Part shown: piece after piece, positions 21,900-34,500 of the stretch | Position numbering within the stretch: the stretch's first letter is position 1 | Layout: every line of letters begins with the position of its first letter | Assembly (NCBI RefSeq): GCF_050624435.1 | Contig: NC_134536.1 | Location: forward strand, 128,782,758-128,846,757 | DNA: 64,000 bases | Source: Tenrec ecaudatus | Taxonomy: Eukaryota; Chordata; Mammalia; Afrosoricida; Tenrecidae | Direction: 5' to 3' | Made by a program: the position numbers and the translations under genes | Notes under the pieces: generated by a model | What the model was told of the DNA's origin: nothing | Database searches by the model: none | Seen by the model: the letters and a program-made list of their open reading frames with translations, nothing else

Positions 21900-22955
21900 T
21901 CAGTAAGAATTCCTTTTTAGGGAATTTATAGAGGTCTAAATATATGCATGTATATAAGTAAATATATTTATATATGACTATGGGGAAATAGATCTATGTA
22001 CATATATTTATAGGTTTAGCATTAAGGTTGCAGATGGGCATTAGGCCTCTATTCAAGTACTCCCTCAACACACAAAAAAATTGTTCTATTAAACTGGCAT
22101 TCCATGATGCTCACCTTCCCTACATATCCCTGAAGACAACGTGGGTGCATAAGCAAATGTGGTGAAGAAAGCTAATGGTGTCCGGCTGTCAAAAGATAGA
22201 GCATCTGGGGTCTTAAAGGCTTGAAGGTTAACAAGCGGCCATCTAGCTCAGAAGCAGCAAAGCCCACATGGAAGAAGCACACCAGTGTTTATGAAGTGTT
22301 GAAGGGATCAGGCATCAAAGACCCAGAACAAAAAAATTACATCATTGTGAACGAGGGGGGAGTATGGAGTGGAGACCCAATGCCCATCTATAGGCAACTG
22401 GACATCTCCTTACAGACGGGTCTCGGGGGAGATGAGGTAGCAATGATGAAACATTTAACTTTCCTCTAGTTCTTAAATGCTTCTCCCCCCCCCCCCGACT
22501 ATCATAATCCCAATTCTACCTTACAAATCTGGATAGACCAGAGGATGTACACTGGTACAGATAGGAACTGGAAACACAGGGAATTCAGGACAGATGAACC
22601 GCTCAGGACGAGTATTGAGGGTAGCCATACCAGGAGGGTAAAGGGAAGGTGGGGGGTAAAGGGGGAACCAATCACAATGATCTACCTATAACCCCCGCCT
22701 CTCAGGGGGATGGACAACAGAAAAGTGGGTAAAAGGTAACACTGCAGTGTAAGACATGAAAAAAAAAATTATAAATTATCAAGGGTTCACGAGGGAGGGG
22801 AAAAATAAGAAGCTGGTACCAAGGGCTCAAGTAGGAAAATGTTTTAAAAATGATGAGGGCAACAAATGTATAAATGTGCTTGACACAACAGATGGATGTA
22901 TGGATTGTGATAAGTGTATGAGCCCCCAATAAAATGATTTAAAAAAAATCCTTTT
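21900..22955 (+). repeat. L1-like LINE 3' portion
   Basis: About 1 kb of non-coding LINE-type sequence ending AGCCCCCAATAAAATGATTTAAAA. At least four shorter copies in this window share that same 3' end and are 5'-truncated, as with target-primed retrotransposition. The 82-codon open frame at 22221-22469 lies in this untranslated part and has no known domain. Confidence 0.7.
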
Positions 22956-23384
22956 TAGACTGCACCTTGGGCCCTCAGATGGTTGATCCCAACGCCATAA
23001 CCAACCGTGTTGGAATTCCCTCAGGTACACTTGACCATGGTTCTGCAGGGATTCTCCCACCACATTGATTTGGGCTTCAACATGTGACTGGCCAGTGACA
23101 TACTAACAGGTTGCGGTTCTCACGTGCTTGCGTGTGCCACGTGGTTTGACCTCTTGTGCTTCTGCCGCTGTTCGAGACCTAAGCCAGACTTGCAGCCTGG
23201 ACCAGCTGAAGGCTGCCAGGGCCAGCCCACATCAGCCAGCCCTTGCCAGCCTGCCAGTTGCTGGGGGAGAACAGAGATAACATGCCTGCTGTAAGCCACT
23301 GATCCTGAAGTTCTTAGGCAGCATGGCTATCTAAGAGTTGACTAACAGATAACCCCATATGGTAATGCAAACCCCCAAAACAAA

Positions 23385-23553
23385 CAATGGCATCAAGCCG
23401 GTTCTGGTTCCTAGCCACCCTGTAGGGCAGACACCGGCTGGGCTGCCAAACTGTCAATCTTGCCAGGAGTAGACGGCCTCATCTTTGGACTGGTGGCCTC
23501 AGAGACTGACCTTATGGCTAGCAGCTCAATGTGTAACCCACTAAGTGGCTCCT
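23385..23553 (-). repeat. AfroSINE, diverged
   Basis: TAGCCACCCTGTAGGGCAG, CTTATGGCTAGCAGCTCAATG and CACTAAGTGGCTCC are the reversed SINE from tail to head. Confidence 0.65.
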
Positions 23554-23749
23554 AACATTTCCGATGCCACCAGAACTCCTACTATTGCAGCTATTTGTAT
23601 CAAACAGAACAAAATCTTGCAAGGCAACAGTGTACAATTACTCTGATAGTATACAATATGTAGCAGTTTTTATGTTGTCTTTTTTTTTTTTCTTCAAATA
23701 CTGGTTGCAATTCCGGCCACCCCACCCCCACCCCCGCTACCCCCACACA

Positions 23750-23840
23750 CACTTCAATTGCTAGCTGTGTGATCTGGGGCAAGCTCCTTGACCTCTCTGA
23801 GCCTCCACTGCCTAGTCTGTGAAATGTGAACCCCCACCCC
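23750..23840 (+). repeat. MIR
   Basis: CTAGCTGTGTGATCTGGGGCA through CTCTGAGCCTCCACTGCC, the core and 3' part of an ancient mammalian MIR. Confidence 0.8.
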
Positions 23841-23996
23841 CCTCCCTCTGGCTAAGAAAGCAGTGGTAGGGATGAAATGAGGGAATTCCCTGCTTCCCTG
23901 CTAAGCACCCAGCCAGTGGTAGGTACAGGGTGCGTGCTGGAGAACCAGCTCTGGTCCTTACTGAGGAGTCTGCTCCAGACTGGGAGGAACTGGCAC

Positions 23997-24196
23997 AGTC
24001 TTAGAGGTGAGGGGTCATTTCTTTATTTTTTAAATTTTATTGGGGTGGGCTCATACAACTCATCACAATCCATACAAACATCCACTGTATAAAGCGCACC
24101 TGTGTACATTCGTTGCCTTCATCATTCTCAAAACATTTACTCTCCACTCAAGCCCCTGGCATCAGCTCCTCATCCCCACACCCCCTTCCCCGAGGA
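23997..24196 (-). repeat. L1-like LINE 3' end
   Basis: ATTTTATTGGGGTGGGCTCATAC and AAGCCCCTGGCATCAGCTCC are the reverse of the family 3' end seen at 21900-22955. Confidence 0.7.
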
Positions 24197-24594
24197 GTTA
24201 TTTCTTTAGGTGGGGTGGGGGGGTGCTGGAAAGCAGCAGAGGGCTGAGCAGGCCCGAAGAAGGTGACGTGAAATTGCTAGCTTACACCTGCTAACTCCCG
24301 CACTTTCCTGGAGTCTTAAAGGGACTCAAAAGATGGTCTGTCATCAACTCCTTCTCCTCCCCTGGATGTCCCCTCACATTTCTGGCGCAAGGGAACAGGC
24401 AGCAGGCGGTGACAACAGGACAGGAGGGAGCCTCGCCTCCTGCCAGCCCACAATCTCCACGGCTCTCCCACCAGAGAGAGTACTGAGACAGTGCCCACCA
24501 GCTGGTCCTGTCCACGGAGGGGCGGGCCCTCTGATGGAGAGGCAGAAGGAAGGGTGCCACGCGTGGCCGACGGCAGGGAATGAGCGTCAGAAGC

Positions 24595-25411
24595 AGGTTG
24601 TATAAAAGGCTTCTTTATTGAGAGCAGCGGGTGTTAAAATAATAATAATGAAAAAAGAAAACAAACCCAAACGAACGAACAAAAAAAAACAACAATAAAA
24701 GTGTGAGGCAGGGGCCATGAGCCCTTGCTCGGGGCCCACCCCTGCCTCCCATGCCCACCCACCCCACACTGCAGTTTACATACAAAAGCAGCCCATGGTG
24801 CGTATAAAAAGGGCGGGTTATATAGTGTCAAAAGCTCCTGAAATCGCCTTCATCTGCCAGGCACTTAGGATGAGGGAACGAGAGAAAGGAGGAGGCCCGG
24901 CCTGGGCCCGTGTGCTCAAGTCCATGGTGGGAGGACTCAGGTGTGGGGCTCTCCGCCATCCTGGCTGAGAACCTGAGGTGCGGGCTGTGTACCAGAAGGC
25001 CCCTTGGCCCTGTGTGCCCGTAGCTACCCAGGAACTTGAGTATATATAGATAGGGATGCCCTCCCACACGTAGGTCATTCCCAGACTAGCCGTCCCCAGG
25101 TGAAAACGGAGGGTTACCTGAGGCACCCACACTGGCCCTGATTGGGGGCGGGAGGGTAGAGAGAACTGCCCATCCAAAGACCTGGTCTCCCAATCTGGGT
25201 CTGAATCAGATCTCCAGAGGGGTGCAGAGGGGGAGGAGGAAGAGGAAGCCCAGGCCCTGCCCAGGCCTCAGCAATTTCTATTGTGCAGGGCAGGGGGCCC
25301 CCCTTGCGGGCTGAAGAGGATGGGGAGCTCCCCCATCATGCTGCAGGCAGCCCTCACAAGGTCCTCCCCTGCCCACGCCGTCCTGAGGCACAGCTTGGCC
25401 AGCCCTGTGCC
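24595..25411 (-). other. PTK7: PTK7 3' UTR
   Basis: 0.8 kb between stop codon and poly(A) signal, matching the known UTR size. No repeat recognised. A short A/T-rich stretch sits near the end. Confidence 0.85.
24614..24619 (-). terminator. PTK7: PTK7 poly(A) signal AATAAA
   Basis: Minus-strand CTCAATAAAGAAGCC about 0.8 kb after the PTK7 stop codon, with cleavage expected near 24595-24600. Confidence 0.85.
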
Positions 25412-25572
25412 TCACGGCTTGCTTTCGGCAGCGCCGTCTCTCAGGGCGTTGGCGATCTCGCTGAAGGAGGGCCGGTCCTTGGGGCTGAGGGCCCAGCACC
25501 GCTGCATCAGCCGGTACAGCTTGGAAGGGCAGCCCTCAGGCTGCGGGAGTCTAGTCTTCCCAGCCTGCAGAT
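25412..25572 (-). CDS. PTK7: PTK7 exon 20, C-terminal end of pseudokinase
   Basis: 161 bp from [15 protein letters not shown] through [11 protein letters not shown] to ESKP, stop TGA at 25412-25414. Acceptor CCCTACAG. Confidence 0.97.
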
Positions 25573-28500
25573 CTGTAGGGAAGATGGTTAGCCCAGTATG
25601 TAGTATGGATCCCCCCCACTCTGTGGAGCCCGCAGTTCCTAAGAATAGCCATGCGAGGGAGCCTCAGAGGCGCTGCCCCAAGGAGCCTAAGAAGGGCAAT
25701 GAACTCCCTCCACCCCGTCTACTCTGGCTGGCAGGGCAAGGCTTGAGTAGGCACAGGAGCCAGCCAATGCATGGGAGTGGCTGGAGGGTCCAAGTATTTA
25801 AGGAGCCCTGGTGGCACCATGGTTGAGGTATTTGGCTGCTAATGAAGAGGTCAGCGGTTTGAATCCACCAGCCACTCCGGTGGAGAAAAAGTGGACTCTT
25901 AAGAGACTCTGGGGGTCGTGCGCTGGAAGGCTTGTATGAGTTAGCATGGACCCAATAACCCATAGCAACAGGAAAGTATTTCAGTGTGTTACCAAGTGGT
26001 TGGCTCTATTTGCAACCTGAATTCCAGCCCTGAGGCTGGTGGGCCGGTGGACGGGCAGAACCGGCCTTAGGGCCCCCGAGCAAGCACTCCACCTGGACAC
26101 CACGTGAGGTCGGGCCCCGAGAAACCAAGCGCCTACCTGCCAGCACGTCGTCATCTGCCTGGGCACCGTGGGGCATCTCCCCGTGGGTGAACACCTCCCA
26201 CATGAGTACACCGAAGGCCCAGACGTCCGACTTGGTGGAGAAGTCACTCTCCAGGAGGGCCTCGGGGGACATCCAGCGCAGGGGCACACAGGCCTGACGG
26301 AAGCGGTAGTACTCACTGCAGGAGAGGGCCACGTTGGCACGGGGAGGAAGGTGAGTGACACAGCCTGGGGACCCAGCACCATCCCAGGTCTGGGCTTGGG
26401 CATCACCTTTCTACAGGGCACTCGTGGGCACGGGGAGGACAGGGGGAGACTCCCAAACAGGGCTGGATGGTTTATGAGATTCCCTTAAGTATCAGACTTT
26501 GGCTAAATGCTAACATTAAACCAGCCAACCAAAAAGAAATGCACCATGCAAGAGAGAAGATCAGCGAAATGTATGCGCAAGGGTACGGGGTCCTACCAGG
26601 TGCTGTGGCCTAGACGCCCGGCTGCTAATCAGCCACAAGGTCAGAGGTTCAAATGCACCAGCTGCTCCGAGGGAAAGATGAGGCTGTCTGCATCTGTCAA
26701 CATCGACAGTGACAGAAATCCCAGGGAATAGCTCTACTCTGTCCCACCAGAGGGGTGGCGATGAGGTGGGGCTGCCTCTGTGGCATAGGGGCGTGATTAA
26801 GAGGGGTGCCAGGCTTAGCACTAGGCTACTCCGGGGACAAAGACTTGGAGGCTGGTTTCACAGAAATGACAGGGCAGGAAGCTCCGGGGCAGTTCTACTC
26901 GAGCGCCACTGGATGGCGTGTCACAGTAACAGAGAAACCTGGAGCTCCTGTTTTGGGGACTTGGGGCCCACAGGCTGGAAGCACCTTCATTGCATGTTGA
27001 GAAAGAGGACAAGAAGGTTCTGGTCCTTCCTGGCTCCTCCATTTGGGGGCTAAGCAGGCCTCTGACCCTGCTCCTGCTGCCCCACCCAGTTCCCGGCCGG
27101 TTGGCTTCTACCTGTTGTACACGTCCTTGCTGAGCCCCAGGGCCGACACCTTCACCTGTCTCTGTGCGCTGACCAGGCAGTTTCGAGCGGCCAGATCCTT
27201 GTGTACAAAGCGGTTATTGGACAGGTGCTCCATGCCCAGGGCCACCTGGGTACACAGGGCCACCTAGAGAGAAGGAAGGTGCTTGTCAGGACTTCCCAGG
27301 ACTGAGGGGGCAGGTACCCACCATCCCCTCCACAAGTCCTGTGGGATGCACAGGAGGCCCTGAGTCAGAGTTACCATGGCAACCTGAGGGTGGCTCCAGG
27401 CCAGCTGGGCGTGGTGTTGGTACCCGCCTCCTAGGGTCTCCAAACTCACTGCCATCCAGTCAGCTGACACATAGCGGTCCCCTGGGGGTTTCTGAGGCCA
27501 TAAGCGTTCAAAGGGAGTAGAAAGCCCAGTCTTTTTCCCTCGCGGCTGCTGCTGGTTTTGAACTGCTGACCATGTGATCACAGTCCAACGCATAACCTTT
27601 ACACTACCGGATGTGATTACATTAAACTGTGCCACTCAGAAAGGGCTAGGTTAGAACTCCCTCCCAGGGGGATGAATGGGGCGATGGAGGACGATGTAAG
27701 ATATGGAGAAGGGTAGGCGGGGGAGGGAGGGGTAAGAAATGGGGAGGTGATATCAGGGGCTCAAGTGGGAGAACAATGCTTTGAAAATGATGGCGCCATA
27801 TGTGCAAATGTGCTTGACACATTGGAAGAATGTGTGGATTGTGATAAGAGATGTAAGAGCCCCAAATAAAAGTATTAAAAAAATTAAAAAGAGAGAAGAA
27901 AGAAAGAAAGGGCTAGCTTAATGGAGTGGCCCAGAGGGTGGGGACCGAGGACACAGTGACCGGTGCTGAGTGAAAACAAACTGGTCAGTCAGCAGAGCTC
28001 ACCTCCTTGTAGATTCTTTATCCTGAAGTTTGTGTAAATAGATGTGTGGTGTACACACACACACACACACGGAGGGCATCAAGTGATTTGTGGGAAAGTG
28101 TAATGGAAAGAGAATGGAACCGATGAAACCAACACATTCCTCTTGTTCCTGAGCGCTTCCTCCCCCACTACCACGACCCAGTTCTGCCTGACAAATCTGG
28201 CTGGACCAGAGAACACACATTGGTACAGGTAAGAGCTCCCGACACACAGGATCCAGGACAGATTAACCCTCAGGAACAGCAGTGGGAGTAGCGATATCAT
28301 GAGGGTAGGGGGATGGTTGGGAAGAGGAAAGGGGGAGAAAAGGGGAACCCATCACAAGATTGGACATATAGCCCCCCCCTCCCAAAGGCGACAGATAACA
28401 GAAATGTGGGGGAAGGGAGACAACAGACAGTGTAAAATACGAAATGATAAAAACAATACGTAATTGGTCAAGGATTCATGAGGATGGGCGGGGGTGGGGG

Positions 28501-31500
28501 AGAGGGAGGGGGGAAAAAAGGAGCTGATACCAAGGGCACAAGTAGAAGGAAATTGTTTTGGAAATGATGGCAACATTATGTTCGAATATGCTTGTTATAC
28601 AATTGAATGTTGTAAGAGCTGTAAGAGGCCCCAATAAAATGATGTTTTTAATGGAATTTTTCCACGAAACTTTTGAAGTACTGGGTATACATACATAGTG
28701 TGTGTGTATATACATGTGCGGATGTTTACACACAAAGCTGGCCCCTGAAGGGAAGTTAGCAGCAGAGTGGAGAAAGCGAGGCAACCTCTGCCTTCTATTT
28801 TAAACTGAAAGCAAACAGAAAAGCTCCCCAGACGTGAGCACAGACACTCTGCCGACTCTCAAGGCAGTGGGCTTCGGAGATGCCAACTGCTGACAGGAGG
28901 GAACGCCCAGTCTTCCTCCTGAGGAGCTGCTGGTGGTTTCACTGGCCAACCATGCGGATCACTGCCCCTGTGGGTTTCTGAGAGGAGCCCTGGAGTAATG
29001 GGATATGTATTAGGCTGCTAACCTCAAGGCGAGGTCAGCAGTTCAAAACCATCAGCGGCTCCGCAGGAGTAAGATGAGGCTTTCTGCTCTGGCAAACAGT
29101 TATTCAAGATTATCACCATTCAACTCTATCAGCCTTCTGGGGTATATGGAACACCTATGACTCAATCTTTACTGCATGCCATTTAATGGACCAAGAACTA
29201 TGCCAAGGCAGAGTCATGCTGAGAGGGGGGCCAGGCGTGTCCCAGACAAGGTGCCACCAGACAAGGTGTGGTCCAGCCCGGAGGCCTCAGGGAGCTTGAC
29301 AGACCGCTGACTGGGGGGTATTCCTCTCTGTGACCCGGGACATTTCTACGGATCTAATAACAACACAGCAGAGGTGCAGTGTGAAGCAACCTGTAGGGCA
29401 GTGGTTCTCAACCTGTGGGTCACAACCCCTTTGGGCTCAGAACCACTGCTGTAGGGGGTGGTTTAACCCGTTATAGGCCCTAGTGTGTTTCTTTGGCTAC
29501 GGTCTTTTCGGGATCCACCTGGGAGCAGCCCCCCATGTCCCACCCCCCCCACCACCAGAGCAGTCACAGAGCAGTGCAGCCAAACACTAATGTCACTGGT
29601 TTGCACACGAAGATGCACAGGGGCCACTGACTCAAAATGCAAATGCCAGAGTTCAAGTCTGCTCCAACTGATGTCAAATGGTCCTGGGGGGAGGGAGCGA
29701 GGATATGCCTCATGGTTCTACATGGAACCCTGGTAGCCCAGTGGGTTATGTGTTGGGCTGCTAACCATAAGGTCAGCAGTTCAATACCAGTGGCTCCAAG
29801 AGCAAAACAAGATGAGGCTTTCTGTTCCCAGAAAGAACTAGTCTTGGAAACACACAGGGCCAGGCCTACCCTGTCTACCACCCTGACAGGAGTGGGTTGA
29901 GAATATTTACTCATGGTTCAAATCCTGTGCTCCTCGGGTTCAAAAAGGGGAAGGGGGTGGGGGGGGGAGCCCAGAGGTAGGGCTGCTAAGGACAGAAGTA
30001 GCCCTTCAGCACCCCTTGCTGGCTCAGAACCACCTCACTGACCTGGCCCCAAGGTCACAGCCAGGCTGGCAGAGAAGCTGAGCCAGAACGTGGGGTTGCC
30101 CTAAGGCAGTGATTCTCAACCTTCCCAAGGCTGCCACCCTTTAATACAGTTCCTGTGATGAATCAGGCGAGCCCTGTGAAAGGGTCATTCGACCCCCCAA
30201 AGGGGTCAAGACCCACAGGTTGAGAACCACTGCTCTAAGGGCAGCTGCTTCTCAGGCTCAGGCCTACGCGGGGGGTTTTTTGAACGTGGGGCACAACCTG
30301 CTGGTGGGATATAGTTTGCTGCTGTTGTTCCCCCAAAGTCCATTGCGACTTGGGGTTCCCTCTCAGGGAAGAGGGTGAGGTAGTTAGTTTATTGTACCAA
30401 CCTGGCTGATACACTCATGCGGAGTTAATTGAAGGGCAGAGGGATAAATGGCTCAGTGAGCCTCGCCTTTCTGGTTCTCAGATCTCTTGCTTTGTGATGG
30501 TCGGACCAGGCTGCAGCTGCCTTAGCCAGTTCCCTGCTTCAGCTGGCAAGGCTCACTTCCTGCAAGACATCCCTGAAGAGAAGCCACATGGACCTACCCA
30601 GATGCAGCCCTGGGTGCAGGAGCAGCAGTGTGGAGACTCCTGCCAGCACTGAGAAGCTTACATGTTCACTGACTCAGCTTTCCTCCTGCAGTCGGTGTCA
30701 TTGTGTGTGTTTTATGAAATGGAGGAGGATTTTTTGGATTGGTGTCGGACATATGGGTGAATGTTTGACTTGGGCAGCACTGGGTTGGGATGTTTTCTTG
30801 ATGTGAACTTACCCTGTATATAAAACTCTCTTATATATGAGTTTCTGTGGATTTGTTTCTCTAATGGACCCAGACTCCCACAAAGGGCTACCCCACCGGG
30901 TTTCCTTAGCTGTGAGGGTCGGCTGCCGGTGGCACAGCGCTGCTGGCTGACGGTGAGGATTGGGGATGGCGCCTTCCGTACGGATTACAGCTCCGTGTCA
31001 AGAAGACCCTCATCCTCACAACTGGACCAAACAGGTAAAACCTCACGAGGAGATGATGAGCCCAAAGTCCTCGAGGATTTCAGCTTGCTCGGATCCACAA
31101 TCCATGCTCATGGAGCAGCGGTCGGGAGATCAGACGGCACGCTGCACTGTGCGTATCTGCTGCACAAGGACCCCTTTCTGAAGGATGTCACAGTGAAAAT
31201 GACTGTGTGTTGGACCAACGTCCACAGGAAAGTGGGACGCTGAAGCGGAAAGGTCCAAGAATCATCGGTGCCTCAGAAAGACGGAGAATGGGGAAAGGAC
31301 CGAGACAGCCAGGACAACGGACAGATCAGCTGGGGCCGAAGTGCAGCGAGATTTCCAGGTGCTTTGAACGAGTTTCCAGTCCCCGGAGAACACGAAGGGC
31401 AGTGAGACAAGAAGGGTTGTCACAGTGGCTGCCAACAATAGGCTCAGACAGATCAGTAACAGGATGCCGCAGGACCGAGCAGCGGGTCTCAACCTGTGGG

Positions 31501-34500
31501 TTTGACCCCTTTGAGGGTCGGACCCTTTCACAGGGGTCGCCTAAGACCATCGGAATAACACATATTTCCGATGGTCTGAGGAACCGAGACGCCACTCCTC
31601 TATCCGTCTCCAGAGGGGTCCATCCACATGCAGATACGCCCACATACGGGTACCCCGCGTGAAGACTGTTACCCATGCTTCACCATGCTTCAAGACAACA
31701 TTTCATGGATCTGTCATTAGAGATACATGTTTCACACTATAGAATTGCATGTTGTTTTGTGAGAAATCACTATGCTTTCTTATGTTCGGTTTATCATAAT
31801 GAAAATATATCCTGCCTATCAGATATTTACATGACGATTCATCACAGTAGCAAAATCACAGTGATGCTGTAGCAACGAAAATAATGTGATGGTTGGGGGT
31901 CACCACCACACAAGGAACTGTATGAAGGGGTCTCGGCATTAGGAAGGTTGAGAACCGGTGAAGTGGAGTGTTCAGTACCTGCCTGTCCCCAGCTGATGGG
32001 CCCGCCACCAGGCCTGTGTGTGGCGCCTGCATCAAGCACGGGTGCCGAATGAATGACACCCTCAGAATTAGCTTCCATCCACATATGTTTGGCCCATTGA
32101 GAGTCAAGAAAGGGTCTGAGGACCATCTGCCTAGGTGACTGAGCCCCCTCCTGGATGCTGAGTTCCACTCTAGGTCTCCAGGACAGAGTGAAGCCCCATC
32201 CCCTCAAACACTGCCCCCGAATGTCACTTCAGCCTGCCTCAAATGTCACTGAAGAGCCAGATGGCCACTGAAGTGGGCATCCTAAGCAGAGCCAACCCTA
32301 TTACAGGCGTCAAAACCCCTGGTTGTGTCTGATTGGCACGTGGAGGCTCCCAAAAAGAGTTTGCCGCCAGCCCAGGGCGGAGCAGCGTGCGGACTTGGCC
32401 AGGGGATTAACTGGCTGGCTTTCCGGAGAGGCAGTGCTTCTGGAAAGACCGGCTGGGCGGGGAGGACCGAGGAAGAGAATTCTGTTAGACTCGATCCAGA
32501 CCCACCCCTTCCTCCTCAATTTGAGCACCCCAAGGGCTTGCCCAAGTTCTCCATTGTGACACTGCTGAGCTTCTCACACAATAGGCGTTGTTTCCTGCCT
32601 GGCATCTGGGGGCACGAGGCACCGTGCACCAGGTGTGCCAGCAGGGGCTGCTGCTCAGCTGTGCGCAGGGGAGAGAGCACGCCGGGAACCCTGAAACGTC
32701 AGAACCTCCACCCTCCCACCAGCCGCTCTCACAAGCATGACCTACAATGACAGCAGCAGCCGGGGCCCGGGGCTTTGCTTTCTGCCACCTCCCATTGCTA
32801 CTCTGGAAAGCTTGGGTTCCCGCCAACCCACCCCACCAAGCACAGCATCCTCCTCCCAGCTCCCACCGGCCAAGGGGCACCGGCCGCCTACTCCACCTCC
32901 CGTTAAAAAGGTAACTTTTCCACACTCTGTCCCCCCAGGGCCCTCAGAATGCAAAGGGATAGGGCAGCTCTTATTGGCACCGGGAAAACATGACAAGCTT
33001 CTCTTTGGTGGGGATTTGCAGTTTCTCGGAACCCCCCGAAGTGTTTGCGACCTAGGAGGTCGAGGCTATTTAGAAGGTCAGGCTCTGCGTTGTTTATGTT
33101 TTTATGTTCAAGGAAACATCTGAATGCATCAGAGAGTTCTGTGTGTGCGTGCGCTAAGGAGCGCTGGGGAGGGGGTGGCATTTTCCCCTCAGCCGCTCTG
33201 GGGGAAACCATGAAGTTGTCTGCTTCCCTGGAGGCCTAGCGTCTCTTCTCTTTAAACCAGCGGTTCTCAGCCTGTGGGTCGCGACCCCTTTGGGAGCCCA
33301 ACGACCCTTTCACAGGGGTCGCCTGATTCATCACAGTAGTAAAGTGACAGTGATGAAGTAACAACGAAAATAATGTTATGGTTGGGGGGTCACCATCCCA
33401 TGAGGACCCTGTTGAGAACCACTGATTTACAGCGTTGAAGATCAAGGTTGAGACTTTGAGGACTGAGGTGTGCCTGACCCCAGCCATGGTATTTCCAGTC
33501 GCCATATATATACAAATATAAATAAAAACTTTCATGCATATATATATGAGAGTGAGACAGTGAAAAATGAGATGGATAAAAAATTGATGGGTAAATTTGG
33601 TGCGCGAAAAGTCCGGTGGTCTGACAAAAGAACACCCGGGTGGGTCTTGGAAGAGCGCTACCGGATGCCTTTTAGAGGGAAGGGTGGTGAGACTCTGTCG
33701 AGAGAGACCAGTCCCTGAAAGAGGACATCATGATGCAGAAAAGGGGAAGGGCTCGACTAGACGGCCTGACCGTGACCCCGGGCTCCAATGCTTGAAACGT
33801 CAAGGCCTCTGGGAATCCGGTTCCCTTGGTCCATTTGTCCTCGGGAAGTACGGAAACCACTTTGCTTTCTACGGCTCCCTGGTCCCACTGCAGAGACGAC
33901 GGCCATGCAGTGTGGGGTGGATTTGTCAGCAAAGATGGTGATGGCTCTCAGCTGAATGGACTCCCCCACTTCCTGTGGGCCGGAGAAGCCCTCGGGGTTG
34001 CCCCCCTTCCCGAAGCAGCCCCTTCCTGCCATTCAATGACTTCCTCTCCTTGAGAACTGGACTCAGAGCAAATGGCTTTTCCTCCACTGGGGCACCGACT
34101 GTTAACCACATCCCTCTGCCCACCCTCCTAGACCTCTGCTGCGTCCTCCCCCGTGTGGCTGACAGTCACTGCAGGTACCCTACTGCTCCCCTGCAGGCTG
34201 GCAGGCTCAGGACTGTGAACTGCCTGCATGCCCCTGCTGCCCGGGGATCACAGTGACCTCGGGACAGCTGGACAGTCTGGTTCAATCCCTGAGGGCTGGG
34301 CCCGGCTCAGTCAACATTTGTGGACTGATTTGCCATCCAGGGACCTGAAATCCCACCTAGAACAGCTGGAATAATGGCCTGGCCTGTGGCTCACAGTGGC
34401 AGCCACTGCCCATAGAGCCCCTACCACAGGGGGGTGCGGTGTGACCTGGGGCCAGGTCCCTGTAATGGAGGGAGCTGGCCCCAAGGATATGAAGCTGCCT

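Noticed and set aside
22221-22469. 82-codon plus-strand frame
   Set aside because: It lies in an L1-like 3' region repeated elsewhere with the frame broken; not a gene.
26770-26930. Additional AfroSINE in PTK7 intron 18
   Set aside because: Only short matches (GGGGCAGTTCTACTC, GGCGTG); too decayed to call.
31207-31662. 151-codon plus-strand frame
   Set aside because: Crosses the RTE fragment into the SPIN element; a chance frame in nested repeats.
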